A DNA stretch of 64,000 nt from Candidatus Gastranaerophilales bacterium (lineage in GTDB: Bacteria; Cyanobacteriota; Vampirovibrionia; Gastranaerophilales; Gastranaerophilaceae): the NCBI GenBank assembly GCA_944323045.1, contig CALUQX010000001.1:62001-126000 (forward strand), read 5' to 3'. Positions 18,241 to 26,536 of this stretch are shown here, piece by piece. A model generated the notes under the pieces. The model made no database searches. It was not told the origin of the DNA and worked only from the letters and a program-made list of their open reading frames with translations. Each line of letters begins with the position of its first letter. The stretch's first letter is position 1. Position numbers and translations under genes: made by a program.

Positions 18241-18266
18241 AAAAGAAGGTATAACACCTTCTTTTT
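18241..18266. terminator. Bidirectional terminator between a hypothetical gene and rnpB
   Basis: AAAAGAAGGT (18241-18250) pairs with ACCTTCTTTT (18256-18265) around a five-base loop. A-tracts on one side and T-tracts on the other let it work for the plus-strand gene and for rnpB on the minus strand. Confidence 0.75.
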
Positions 18267-18271
18267 AAAAA

Positions 18272-18617
18272 ATAAAGCAGTTCATAAGCCGTGTTCTGTT
18301 TCTAGATAATCATCTGTCTGGAGTTGTGATTACTCACAACTGCTAGCGATTTTTTTAGAAGAGGCGGACAACCTTTAACCTTCAATTCAATCTTGCATCC
18401 GATCGGGGTTTACCTAGCCGATACCTCTCGATATCGCTGGTGAAGCGCTTAACTCACCGTTGCACCATCGCCTGTGATTTAAAAAAATCCATTGGCAGTC
18501 TTCATTTCTGTGGCACTATCCACCGGCTCACGCCGTCCGGAGTTTCTCCGGCGATCTGTCCTTGGATGCACGGACTTTCCTCACTTTATAAAAGCGCGAT
18601 TATCCGGCTGCTTTATT
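18272..18617 (-). ncRNA. rnpB: RNase P RNA (bacterial type A)
   Basis: Catalytic RNA that trims the 5' end of tRNA precursors. On the minus strand the universally conserved GAGGAAAGTCC is followed by the GC-rich hairpin arms. The 3' part contains the GGTAAACCCC region and the conserved ACAGAACACGGCTTATG segment. The outer helix P1 is formed by AAAGCAG near the 5' end and CTGCTTT near the 3' end, which sets the boundaries to within a few bases. The length of about 346 nt is usual. The terminator at 18241-18266 follows directly. Confidence 0.93.
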
Positions 18618-18632
18618 AAATTTTCAATAATT

Positions 18633-19277
18633 TTAGTTAACCTTTGTATCCAGCATGACGTTTTTGATAGCAATTTCATCGTCTTCGTGGATATGGATTC
18701 TGCCGTTTGAATAAATAACTATTCTGAACTGATCCGGTCTTGAGCAGTTTGTATCTGTTTCAAGACAATTCGGCGCCTCATCACCGTTTACATCAATGAT
18801 AATGTTGCGTTTATTATTTCTAGGTATAACCCCTTGAGCCCAGGGGTTTGTTACAGGCGAATTTGCATCCGTTGAAAAATCAAAAGTCATGCCGTCAGAT
18901 GTTGTTATAATAAATTTACCGCTTTCATCAATTGTCTCTCCATCTACAACATTAAGCTGTTCTGCAAATAATTTAGCAAATTTTGTATTACCTGAATAAG
19001 TTTCACCATTATATGTTATGGCAGAATCATCGTCAAAGCCGTAATAACAAGTTTCACCTGTTACAGGAGTTGTGCAGTACATTGAATTATCAGGATACAG
19101 CACCGGATCATTAATCAGGCTACTTACAACATGTTCTGTTACATAATAAGCCTTTTTAGTCAGCATCTTAAATTCATCAGGTCTTGTGTTAACCAGTGTC
19201 GGTATAACCATTGCCAGTATTATCCCGAGTACTGCCATTGCTATCATCAACTCGGACATTGTAAAGCCTTTTTTCAT
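18633..19277 (-). CDS. Type IV pilin-like prepilin (GFTMSEL type)
   Basis: A prepilin or pseudopilin of 214 residues. The leader is very short (MKKG) and the cleavage/methylation site reads G|FTMSE, with Glu at +5 as required for assembly. It is followed by a hydrophobic helix to about residue 27. The globular part has paired cysteines, an NPWAQG segment and a predicted beta-rich C-terminus with FRIVIYSNGRI. AGGAAGGA lies before the ATG. It is downstream of nothing on its strand and ends 15 bases before the rnpB 5' end. No assembly ATPase or prepilin peptidase gene lies in the window. Confidence 0.83.
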   Translation of the reverse strand: MKKGFTMSELMIAMAVLGIILAMVIPTLVNTRPDEFKMLTKKAYYVTEHVVSSLINDPVLYPDNSMYCTTPVTGETCYYGFDDDSAITYNGETYSGNTKFAKLFAEQLNVVDGETIDESGKFIITTSDGMTFDFSTDANSPVTNPWAQGVIPRNNKRNIIIDVNGDEAPNCLETDTNCSRPDQFRIVIYSNGRIHIHEDDEIAIKNVMLDTKVN

Positions 19278-19556
19278 AATTTTCCTTCCTGATAAATTTT
19301 AAAGTCTATCTATATATTATGATAACACGTTTAATAGATTTTTACAACCTTTTATTTAAATATTATATCGATAATATGTGTTTTACGGCTAATATAATGT
19401 AAATTTTTATTAATATTGTAGCAAAATAATTTATTTAGATGAGTTAAAAAAATATTCCATAAGTTATTCTGGTAGTAGTAAACAAGAGGAATCTTTTTTA
19501 ACAGCACATTAAAAAAGCAAAAACATATGGAAACATCATAATCGAGGGTTAAAGTT

Positions 19557-19949
19557 ATGGTCGATAACAGATCTGCGGGATTTTACGGAATCGGCGGTGC
19601 TTTTAACTTCAAGAGCGGTGATATATCAGGAACGGCAGCCCGTACTCAGGATGACAAAATGGGACAGGGCGGTGAATACTTCGCTCAGAAGAAAAAAGAA
19701 GCTGAAGACGAAAATCAAGAAGACAACAAATATATGGACAGAAGTGCGGTATTAAGAGCCACACTAAATTCTCTTGCCATGATGAATGTCGCTAACGTTA
19801 TTAATGCCAGAAAACGCTCAATTCTTGATGATAAAAATCAACAGAATAATCAGCATCATAATAATGAGGATAATAATAAAAAGAAACACGAAGATGAGGC
19901 TTTAAATAAGGAATTTGATATAGAAACTGAAGAGAGTGAATATTCTTAG
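19557..19949 (+). CDS. Hypothetical acidic/basic low-complexity protein
   Basis: Unrecognised protein of 130 residues. The first 40 residues are Gly rich, the middle has one amphipathic helix (about 62-85), and the C-terminal 45 residues are a charged tract of Asp, Asn, Gln, His, Lys and Glu that is likely disordered. GAGGG precedes the ATG at a good distance. Its stop codon overlaps that of the convergent gene by four bases. The gap before it (19278-19556) is AT-rich with no other gene. Confidence 0.55.
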   Translation: MVDNRSAGFYGIGGAFNFKSGDISGTAARTQDDKMGQGGEYFAQKKKEAEDENQEDNKYMDRSAVLRATLNSLAMMNVANVINARKRSILDDKNQQNNQHHNNEDNNKKKHEDEALNKEFDIETEESEYS

Positions 19950-20464
19950 ATTACTCTATTAAAAATGTTTTCGACTTTGTCGTCTTGAGTTTGTTCTGAT
20001 TTTCCGCCCTGTAAAAGTTCACCGTGATAGAACGGGTGAGAGCCATTTTTATCTTTGGCACTTGCAAAACTAATGATACTGTTGAATTTTGGTGCTTGAT
20101 TTGCGGCTTTAATATCTGCCGGCGCTTCATTAACCCCGATTGTCATTTTGCCTTCAACATTTTTCTGAACAGTCTGTGCGGCTTGTGTGTTAAGGTATTT
20201 AATAGAGTTCAAAACATTCTGGTTAAGTTGAATTTGTAAACCTGAGTTGTTCATGGCGATTTGACGGGCAGTATTGTTGTCTACAGAACCGTTATATAAA
20301 TCAAGACCGAGTTCACGACCGCTGCGGGTAAATGTATTTACATTGTACTGCTGATTCTTTTCGGCAGCACGTTTCATAATTTCCTGAGAGACTTCTTTTA
20401 GAACGCTTCTGTCGATGCCTTTTGCATTCAATAATTCCGGATTGTTGTATACACTTATCGCCAT
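19946..20464 (-). CDS. Hypothetical helical protein
   Basis: Unrecognised 172-residue protein without signal peptide or membrane segment. It is rich in Asn, Gln and Ala and looks largely alpha-helical through residues 20-105, with a disordered C-terminal part. AAGGGA before the ATG supports the start. It is convergent with the 130-residue gene, overlapping it by four bases. It may belong to the group of lineage-specific structural or secreted proteins seen through this part of the window, but the sequence itself gives no function. Confidence 0.6.
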   Translation of the reverse strand: MAISVYNNPELLNAKGIDRSVLKEVSQEIMKRAAEKNQQYNVNTFTRSGRELGLDLYNGSVDNNTARQIAMNNSGLQIQLNQNVLNSIKYLNTQAAQTVQKNVEGKMTIGVNEAPADIKAANQAPKFNSIISFASAKDKNGSHPFYHGELLQGGKSEQTQDDKVENIFNRVI

Positions 20465-20635
20465 CTTAGTAATCCCTTTTTTCCTTATGTTTTTATATAC
20501 GGCTGTTTGCGGCTGTTTCTTTAAAATTTTATACTATGTTTGTAACATTACTTAATATTTTTCCTATTACATGGCAATTTTTATGTAAAAAACATGTTTA
20601 TATATATATCAAGTATATAACAACGAGAATATATT

Positions 20636-21127
20636 ATGAGTTTAGGCAAAGTAAATTACATATTGAGTAACATCAATGCTGTACTTGGCAGTGGTGTAAA
20701 TTATATTTATGACAAACAGCAGGGCGACAAAAGCGGCGCTGCAGAGGTTAATTTTGGCTTAAATGTAATGAATGGTGTTGCCCGAAATGCGATAGCAGAA
20801 GGTATCAGGCGTGATACCGGCAGTTATTTGGGTTATACAGTAAACAACCTTGCAGGATACGGCGATGCGACTTCTAATGCTCAGGGTATGGTTGGCTTAA
20901 TGGGGGCATCTGTATTAACTAATCCGTTTATGTATGGCGGATGTTATGGACCGTCCCTATTTAGCGGATATTTTGCACCTCCGCCGATGCCAGTGTATAC
21001 TGCACCGATGCCAATGATGTACGGCGGATATTATGGCGGCGGATTCTGCGGCGGCAATGTATTTGGCGGCTCATTCTTTGACGTCAACCGACCGTTTGGT
21101 ATGTTTGGCGGAGGTTGCTGCTGTTAG
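20636..21127 (+). CDS. Hypothetical Gly/Tyr/Pro-rich protein with a terminal Cys triplet
   Basis: A 163-residue protein in two parts. Residues 1-95 are mixed helical sequence. Residues 96-163 are a low-complexity tail of Gly, Tyr, Phe, Pro and Met repeats ending GGGCCC in amino-acid letters. Such tails suggest a surface, adhesive or matrix protein, although no signal peptide is present. Its stop overlaps that of the convergent binding-protein gene by four bases. The ribosome site is weak. Function unknown. Confidence 0.58.
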   Translation: MSLGKVNYILSNINAVLGSGVNYIYDKQQGDKSGAAEVNFGLNVMNGVARNAIAEGIRRDTGSYLGYTVNNLAGYGDATSNAQGMVGLMGASVLTNPFMYGGCYGPSLFSGYFAPPPMPVYTAPMPMMYGGYYGGGFCGGNVFGGSFFDVNRPFGMFGGGCCC

Positions 21128-22347
21128 TTATTTAAATCTTTCCAGTTTTTTGCGACACGGTTTAGAATATTCTGTGTCGCATCTTTGTTCAGCAAAACTT
21201 CCTGCACTGCCGTATTAACAAGTGTATTTATATCTTTTTGATTACGATTCGTTTTTGGAGCAGGTGTGATGTACAAAAGCTGTTGCGCGCTTATCACGCG
21301 GGCTTTGGCAATTAAATCATCCTGTGAATATTCCTTATAGAAATCATTCCTGAGTGCTCTGTCATTTGTTGCCAGAACATTGGTTAATCTGCCGAGTTCA
21401 AGCTGATTTTTTTCATTAGTGATGAAGAGTGCAAATTTTAGTGCTTCTGCTTTATGTGCGGCTTTAAGAGGTATTATAAAATTCATCAATGAAAAGTCAT
21501 TCTGTCCGAGTTCGCCTTTAAATTGCGGGGCTACATCTGTTTTTTCATAAGTCGACGGAGCATTTTCCTTAATCATATTCAAAAAATTTGCACCGGATTG
21601 GAAAAATACGATTTGTTCAGCCATGTATTTTTCAAGTGCTTCCCGATGGGTCTGTGTGATTGATTCTTTCGGGATTAAATCCTCCTGATAAAGCTTTTTG
21701 AAAAAATCAAATACCTGTACTGACTTTTCAGAGTTAATATTTTCTGCTGAATTTATGCCATATTTATTTAGAATACGCAGCATTGTATCGTTTTCTGTTA
21801 TATTAGGCAGCATCACATACGCACCTGTTTTGCGTATTTGCGGGGCTATTTGTGCCATTTGTTCGTATGTTTGCGGAACACTCACCCCTGCTTGTTTTAC
21901 CAAATCCTTATTATAAATTGTAACAGCAGAAGTTGCATACCACGGGATTAAATAAAGCTTTCCGTTATATTTGACCGCATCAATTATGTCCTGATTAAAA
22001 TCTTTCATCAAATCTGTATCAATTTCATAAAGCGCGCCTTTTTGTGCCAGAAGTGCTGAAAAATCTGGATTTAAATTGATTAAATCCGGCGGATTGTCAC
22101 TCAATACACTTGCCAGAGTCCTTTTTTCCCCTTCCGAAAACGGTACATCTATCCATTTGATTTTAATATCCGGATTTGCTGTTTCAAATTCTTTTATAAT
22201 ACTATTCATATAAGAAGAAAAATCACTCATCTGCAATGTCCAGAATGTAACTTCCGTATACTTTTCAGCGCCTTTACGGTTAGTGATTTTCACTCCTGTA
22301 AAAATAACCGCCAAAACTATAATTAAGACTAAGAAAACTTTTTTCAT
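21124..22347 (-). CDS. Extracellular solute-binding protein (ABC sugar-uptake type)
   Basis: Periplasmic substrate-binding protein of the sugar-ABC family (MalE/UgpB-like), 407 residues. An N-terminal hydrophobic segment of about 18 residues acts as signal or anchor; no lipobox Cys is present, so it may stay membrane-tethered. The mature protein begins with the typical VTFWTLQ strand and continues with the KYNGKLYLIPWYA region and the late hinge segments expected of a two-lobed binding fold. No permease or ATPase gene is adjacent, so its transporter partner is elsewhere. It is divergent from rarA with only 35 bp between the two starts. Confidence 0.85.
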   Translation of the reverse strand: MKKVFLVLIIVLAVIFTGVKITNRKGAEKYTEVTFWTLQMSDFSSYMNSIIKEFETANPDIKIKWIDVPFSEGEKRTLASVLSDNPPDLINLNPDFSALLAQKGALYEIDTDLMKDFNQDIIDAVKYNGKLYLIPWYATSAVTIYNKDLVKQAGVSVPQTYEQMAQIAPQIRKTGAYVMLPNITENDTMLRILNKYGINSAENINSEKSVQVFDFFKKLYQEDLIPKESITQTHREALEKYMAEQIVFFQSGANFLNMIKENAPSTYEKTDVAPQFKGELGQNDFSLMNFIIPLKAAHKAEALKFALFITNEKNQLELGRLTNVLATNDRALRNDFYKEYSQDDLIAKARVISAQQLLYITPAPKTNRNQKDINTLVNTAVQEVLLNKDATQNILNRVAKNWKDLNN

Positions 22348-22367
22348 TCGCCACCTTTTTCTTTTGA

Positions 22368-22376
22368 TGCTACAAT
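22368..22376 (+). promoter_or_regulatory. Extended -10 of rarA, leaderless arrangement
   Basis: TGCTACAAT ends exactly six bases before the rarA ATG with no ribosome site between. A second -10-like hexamer, TATACT, fills those six bases. No -35 match is evident. Confidence 0.45.
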
Positions 22377-22382
22377 TATACT

Positions 22383-23618
22383 ATGAACAATTTATTTACA
22401 GAACTCGAAAATCAAAATAAACAAATACCGCTTGCAGAAATTTTGCGCCCCAAAACGCTGGAAGAATTTCTCGGTCAGAGTAACGTAATTTCACAAAACA
22501 GTCCGCTTTTAAATTTGATGAAAACACAGAGACTGTTTTCACTAATCTTCTGGGGCACACCGGGCTGTGGCAAAACAACGCTGGCAAGACTTATTGCCGC
22601 AAAAACTAATGCAGCATTTATTGAAATTTCTGCTGTCACATCCGGTGTAAAAGACATAAAAGATGCTGTTGAAACTGCAAAGATGAACTTGCGCAGCGGC
22701 ACTAAGACAATTTTGTTCATAGATGAAATTCACAGATATTCAAAAACCCAGCAGGATGCACTTTTGCCGCATCTGGAAAACGGAACATTATTCCTGATAG
22801 GTTCGACAACGGAAAATCCGTCATTTCAGGTTGTGCCGGCATTACTTTCAAGAGTTCAGGTAATAAGGCTTAATTCAATAGATGACGGGAGTATGGCACA
22901 AATTATAAAACGCGGTTTTGCATATCTTGCAAAACAATATCTGCCGATGGATTGCGAAAGCGGTGTTATTGATTTTATTATAAATCTTGCAAGAGGGGAT
23001 GCCCGATATGCTTTGAATGTGGTGGAAAATGCGTATTTTGCAAGTGATTTAAAGGATAACCGCCGGAATTTAACGGTTTCCATAATTGAGAGTATCTGCC
23101 AGAAAAGGAATACAAGATATTCGCAGCAGGAACATTATGACTGTGCATCAGCCTTTCAGAAGAGTTTACGAGGAAGTGATGCCGATGCTGCTATTTATTA
23201 CCTTGCCAAAATGATAGCCGCCGGCGAAGATCCGAGATTTATTGCACGACGACTGATAACCTGTGCGGCAGAAGATGTTGGAAATGCAGACCCTATGGCA
23301 CTGAATGTTGCTGTTAGTGCATACAAAGCAGTAGAATTATTGGGCTTGCCGGAAGGCAGAATCCCGCTTGCGCAGGCAGTGATTTATGTTGCGCGCGCAC
23401 CAAAATCCAATGAAACAGTCTGTGCCATTGACAAAGCGCTTGCTGATATTGACAGCGGCAATGATTTTCCGCCCCCGATGCATTTGCGCGATGCGCATTA
23501 TAAAGACGCCTCTAAATATGGATTTGGCATCGGTTATGTTTATTCTCACGATGCACCAGATGTAAAGCAGCAGTTTCTGCCGGATGAACTTGTCGGCAAA
23601 AAATATACTTTTGATTAG
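22383..23618 (+). CDS. rarA: Replication-associated recombination protein RarA (MgsA) ATPase
   Basis: AAA+ clamp-loader-like ATPase that acts at stalled replication forks. The 411-residue protein begins with a short segment followed by the LRPKTLEEFLGQ block. It then has Walker A GTPGCGKTT near 58-66, Walker B ILFIDEIHR, sensor 1 GSTTENPSF, and the C-terminal tetramerisation domain with ARRLI, EDVGNADP and the HLRDAHYK block. All catalytic elements are intact and the length is normal. The start codon directly follows a -10 element, so the transcript may be leaderless. Confidence 0.93.
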   Translation: MNNLFTELENQNKQIPLAEILRPKTLEEFLGQSNVISQNSPLLNLMKTQRLFSLIFWGTPGCGKTTLARLIAAKTNAAFIEISAVTSGVKDIKDAVETAKMNLRSGTKTILFIDEIHRYSKTQQDALLPHLENGTLFLIGSTTENPSFQVVPALLSRVQVIRLNSIDDGSMAQIIKRGFAYLAKQYLPMDCESGVIDFIINLARGDARYALNVVENAYFASDLKDNRRNLTVSIIESICQKRNTRYSQQEHYDCASAFQKSLRGSDADAAIYYLAKMIAAGEDPRFIARRLITCAAEDVGNADPMALNVAVSAYKAVELLGLPEGRIPLAQAVIYVARAPKSNETVCAIDKALADIDSGNDFPPPMHLRDAHYKDASKYGFGIGYVYSHDAPDVKQQFLPDELVGKKYTFD

Positions 23619-23666
23619 AGTGCTTGTATTTTGAAATCCATAACGTCAGAGAAGGCAAGGAAGATA

Positions 23667-23969
23667 TTACATTATCGCCAGTATAAGCTTTTTTATTAAG
23701 ACTAACTGGTCATCTTTTGCAAGTGATAACAGGTCATAAATGTCAGATTTTATTTGATTTTCCGGCTTTAAATTCAACAGTTCATTCGGAGTAACCTCTA
23801 ACACACGGGTCAATTTAATAAAGTTTTCCAGAGAAGGCAGACACTCACCTGCCTCCAGTCTTACTACCTGCCGCAGGTCAATATCTATTGCTTCAGCAAG
23901 TGCTTCTTGCGTTAGTTTGCGCAATTTTCTTATGTTTCTTAATTTCTGTCCAAAAGCCTTTTTATCCAT
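23667..23969 (-). CDS. XRE-family helix-turn-helix regulator
   Basis: Small DNA-binding protein of 100 residues with a Cro/CI-type helix-turn-helix (about 8-63). The pattern LRNIRKLRKLTQEALAEAI, then RLEAGECLPS, is that of the XRE family. A short C-terminal helix probably dimerises it. AAGGAAAG precedes the ATG. It is divergent from the prepilin gene at 24105, and an inverted repeat overlaps the prepilin -10 element, so local control of that gene and itself is a reasonable inference. Confidence 0.85.
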   Translation of the reverse strand: MDKKAFGQKLRNIRKLRKLTQEALAEAIDIDLRQVVRLEAGECLPSLENFIKLTRVLEVTPNELLNLKPENQIKSDIYDLLSLAKDDQLVLIKKLILAIM

Positions 23970-24038
23970 AATACTTTCCTTAATTTATTTTAATTTTACC
24001 GGCAGGAATTAATAAGGCTATATATGTCTATATAAATA

Positions 24039-24081
24039 TTGACAATATGTAAAAAATGTCATATTATGAAGTCGTAATATG
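24039..24081 (+). promoter_or_regulatory. Strong promoter and overlapping operator of the prepilin gene
   Basis: TTGACA (24039-24044) and TATTAT (24062-24067) are 17 bp apart. CATATTA (24060-24066) and TAATATG (24075-24081) form an inverted repeat over the -10, and TGTC/GACA extends it by four more pairs after one bulged base. The site sits beside the XRE regulator gene. Confidence 0.65.
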
Positions 24082-24104
24082 CGACAAAAAAGGAGAGAAC
24101 AGAA

Positions 24105-24938
24105 ATGACATTAACAACAAACAAAACAACCGCTCAGACTAATTCCAGAAACCACGGTACTCACCGTACTCACTTCACTCACTTAGCCACTTTTCCAAAA
24201 GCCGCTTTCACTTTGGCGGAAGTCCTCATCACTCTTGCAATAATCGGCGTAGTTGCCGCATTGACAATTCCGTCACTTGTACAGCGTTATCAGGAGCGCC
24301 AGTATGTTACTCACCTGAAAAAATCTTATGCAGTCTTGCAGAACGCTTTTCAAATGGCTATTGCAGAACACGGAACACTTGACCAGTGGGGGTTGTCAAA
24401 AACTGTTACCGGACAGGATGAAGAAGGTAATAATATTCTTGATTACACTGCCACAAATATGATTTTTTCATACCTTGAACCTTATCTGAAAATTGCATCT
24501 TATGAAAATCTTAATGAAGTAGATAAATGGTATTCGCTGGACGGTAGAGAAGTAACCGTAGCTCCTTCAACATCGACAAATGAAATGCACGATGGGGCTA
24601 CACTTGCTGATGGAACTTATTTTAAGATAGGCTGGGTGAATGATGTTGAATGTAAAACTGCTTGTGGAGATTTTTGGATATACCTGCCAGCTAAAAAACA
24701 ACAGTTAGGTGTTACAAGATTTAATTTTGATTTGACCAAATATGGACTACTACCTAGAGGCAGATCTGACTCACCGAGCGATAGGAGTTTTGAAAATTGC
24801 TGTGATATAAAAAACGAATCCGGCTTAAGGTCTGACGAGCAAGGCAGAGGCTGTACAGCCTGGGCGCTGTATGAAGGCAACATGGAATACCGTCATTGTG
24901 ACGATTTAAGCTGGGGCGGCAAGAAAAAATGCGATTAA
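24105..24938 (+). CDS. Prepilin with a repeat-encoded N-terminal extension
   Basis: Type IV prepilin-like protein of 277 residues. The pilin core starts at KAAFTLAEVLITLAIIGVV, with Glu at +5 but Ala, not Gly, at the -1 position. It is preceded by about 35 residues rich in Thr, His and Arg, encoded by a short-repeat stretch that contains ACTCACTTCACTCACTT (24168-24184). The hydrophobic helix is followed by an RYQERQYVTHLKKSY segment and a cysteine-containing globular domain with at least seven Cys. GGAGAG before the ATG and a consensus promoter upstream support translation of the extension. The XRE gene is divergent. A terminator follows at 24953. Confidence 0.83.
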   Translation: MTLTTNKTTAQTNSRNHGTHRTHFTHLATFPKAAFTLAEVLITLAIIGVVAALTIPSLVQRYQERQYVTHLKKSYAVLQNAFQMAIAEHGTLDQWGLSKTVTGQDEEGNNILDYTATNMIFSYLEPYLKIASYENLNEVDKWYSLDGREVTVAPSTSTNEMHDGATLADGTYFKIGWVNDVECKTACGDFWIYLPAKKQQLGVTRFNFDLTKYGLLPRGRSDSPSDRSFENCCDIKNESGLRSDEQGRGCTAWALYEGNMEYRHCDDLSWGGKKKCD

Positions 24939-24952
24939 AATAACAGACTCGT

Positions 24953-24979
24953 AGGGTGCGTCGTTTTGACGCACCTTTT
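24953..24979 (+). terminator. Terminator after the prepilin gene
   Basis: GGTGCGTC (24955-24962) pairs with GACGCACC (24968-24975) around GTTTT, flanked by A/G and followed by TTTT. Confidence 0.75.
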
Positions 24980-24980
24980 G

Positions 24981-25415
24981 AGATCCCGCAAGGCGTTGAT
25001 TCTCGCGTACTGCGTCAGTGCCGCTGCGGGATGACGTTAAGAGTGATTAGGTGACTGAGTGATTAGGTGATTAAGAGGATTTCAAAATAAGGCAAAGCAA
25101 GATTCAAGCGTTGCCTTATTTATTTTTTGTCATGCTGAACTGCGGATTGCGAGCAGAGGCTGTAGGAGCTTTCTTTGGAGGCGGCAAAGCCGCTGAAAAG
25201 AAAGTCCGGAACGCCGTTGCGCGAGAGAGCGGAAGGCGGAGGCTTGACGGCAAAATGGCTCTGCCATTGCTGGCGTCAACCGAAGACCTGCTAAACGCGA
25301 ACGAGTAAGACACACGCGAGCAACCAAGACTGTTTCAGCATCTAGCCAATGTTGCACTTGACAGTGTTCTAGTTATTAAACGCTCACTACGTTCCTCCTC
25401 TTTAGCATTGCCCGC
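24981..25415. repeat. Non-coding repeat block, first part
   Basis: Part of about 1 kb without a credible gene. ATCCCGCA (24983-24990) is mirrored by TGCGGGAT (25025-25032). GTGATTA-type heptads fill 25043-25075. AATAAGGCAA (25086-25095) pairs with TTGCCTTATT (25111-25120) and is followed by a T-run, a likely terminator. A GC-richer stretch at 25128-25345 has internal hairpins and near-matching ends (ATGCTGAA and TTCAGCAT). AAACGCTCACTACGTTC at 25378-25394 recurs at 33731-33747. Confidence 0.6.
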
Positions 25416-25512
25416 ACTTCTTTAGCAGCCACCCAGAGCATAAGAGTAGGCTACGCCTACCCCCTCCTCGGAATTAAAAATTCCGGTCCTCCCTCAAGGG
25501 GAGGACATGAAA
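25416..25512. repeat. Dispersed hairpin repeat, copy 1
   Basis: Starts with ACTTCTTTAGC, then the hairpin GTAGGC-TAC-GCCTAC, a run of five C, the hairpin CGGAATT-AAA-AATTCCG and the hairpin CCTCCC-TCAA-GGGGAGG, ending ACATGAAA. It is nearly collinear with 33787-33886, but the middle stem differs in sequence while still pairing. Confidence 0.75.
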
Positions 25513-25637
25513 AAAACTATCAATGTGATATTCCATGTTGCCTGATTCACCTCTCCAAGGGGGAGGTCACAACACTTAACGAACGCAAGTGAGTTTAGTG
25601 TTGTGGGTGGGGGTTGGTTATATGTTTCTAACATTTT

Positions 25638-25730
25638 TTTGACCCCTCACCAAGTATTGACATTGTCTGGACTTCTTTAGCGGTCACCCAGAGTGTAAAA
25701 GCGGACTTGTCCGCCCCGCAAGGGGCGAGG
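25638..25730. repeat. Dispersed hairpin repeat, copy 2 (partial)
   Basis: GACCCCTCACCAAGTATTG leads into ACTTCTTTAGCGGTCACCC and the hairpin GCGGAC-TT-GTCCGC, which sits where copy 1 has GTAGGC-TAC-GCCTAC. The same lead-in is found at 33757-33782. A further stem, CCCC-GCAA-GGGG, follows. Confidence 0.65.
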
Positions 25731-25762
25731 AAAAGTTTGCGTTGACTGATTAATGTAACCCG

Positions 25763-25972
25763 CTTAATCACTTAATCACCTGTCTTGAATTTGCTCCACG
25801 CTCACGGAGTTTCGCCTATTGTGCTTACGCACAAGCCGGCTCAATCCGTTCGCTATCCGGACTCGTTTCACTCCGTCCGTGCGCAAATTCGCTAGTCACT
25901 TAATCACTTTTGTAACAACCGTTCACGGTTGACCGTTCACAGGTCACAGAGTACTGTTCACCGGTCACAGAA
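25763..25972. repeat. Repeat block with flanking heptads and nested hairpins
   Basis: CTTAATCACTTAATCACC (25763-25780) and TAGTCACTTAATCACTTT (25893-25910) flank a unit whose ends pair as GAATTTGC (25787-25794) and GCAAATTC (25883-25890) and which contains TTGTGC-TTAC-GCACAA. It is followed by GTTCAC/GGTCAC phrases that recur at 33980-34064. I see no gene here. Confidence 0.6.
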
Positions 25973-26185
25973 TCAGTGCAGATCGTCAGGTATATATCTG
26001 AATAATTCCTGTGTATTGCATTCTAACGCCCAGCATAATTTGTCAAGAGTATCAAAATCAATGCCTTTGGTCTCATTATAAAAAATTTTCTTAATTGTTT
26101 TAGATTGTAGACCTGTCATTCTTGCAATGTCAGCTCTCTCTAATCTTTTTATTCCCATTAATTCTGCTAATCTATTTTTTATCAT
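25973..26185 (-). CDS. Small XRE-family helix-turn-helix regulator
   Basis: A 70-residue single-domain DNA-binding protein of the YozG-like XRE group: MIKNRLAELMGIKR, then DIARMTGLQSKTIKKI as the helix-turn-helix, and a C-terminal LDKLCWALECNTQELF helix pair typical of this short family. It faces the 79-residue gene at 26297 across a gap with a consensus promoter and overlapping GGACTA palindrome, so it probably represses that gene and perhaps itself. The last bases of the gene run into the flanking repeat block. Confidence 0.82.
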   Translation of the reverse strand: MIKNRLAELMGIKRLERADIARMTGLQSKTIKKIFYNETKGIDFDTLDKLCWALECNTQELFRYIPDDLH

Positions 26186-26217
26186 ATTATTAATTGTAAA
26201 TTTTTGTAGTATATAAG

Positions 26218-26251
26218 TTGACTTTTGGGACTATAAGGACTATATTAGTCC
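26218..26251 (+). promoter_or_regulatory. Promoter with overlapping palindromic operator
   Basis: TTGACT (26218-26223) and TATATT (26241-26246) are 17 bp apart. GGACTA-TAT-TAGTCC (26237-26251) lies over the -10, and an extra GGACTATA half-site begins at 26229, eight bases before it. Confidence 0.65.
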
Positions 26252-26296
26252 TATAACATCCAAAAAATTTTACATTTATAACATAAGGAGATTAAA

Positions 26297-26536
26297 ATGA
26301 ACAATATAGACCATACTTTAGAGGCTATACAAAATGAAAGTGACCCGGCAAAGAAACTGGAGCATGTCTATGAACTTGTTAACCAGTTGAATAGTTGTAT
26401 CTATATTGTTGATGAATGTTTTTCTAATTACGATGAGCTGCCGGAAGGACTGTTTCATTTAGGCTATATAGTAGAACAAATGGCGTATATGAGCCGCAAT
26501 CTGCTAAAAAGTTTAGCGCAAAATGAAAAGGCATAA
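26297..26536 (+). CDS. Hypothetical 79-residue helical protein
   Basis: Unrecognised small acidic protein, probably a helical bundle (helices about 1-30, 35-50, 55-78), with no membrane segment or signal. AAGGAG sits at ideal distance from the ATG. The stop codon lies inside the terminator stem. It is controlled by the promoter/operator at 26218-26251 next to the divergent XRE gene. Its size and partner would fit a regulated accessory or antitoxin-like gene, but nothing in the sequence shows this. Confidence 0.68.
   Translation: MNNIDHTLEAIQNESDPAKKLEHVYELVNQLNSCIYIVDECFSNYDELPEGLFHLGYIVEQMAYMSRNLLKSLAQNEKA

Noticed and set aside
25043-25075. Short regular repeats as a CRISPR array
   Set aside because: Units are about seven bases, directly adjacent, with no spacers and no cas gene in the window.
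25111-25308. Open frame of 65 codons with an Ala/Gly/Arg-rich product in the repeat block
   Set aside because: It lies in GC-richer repeats with hairpins, is open in both directions, and has no ribosome site at its start.
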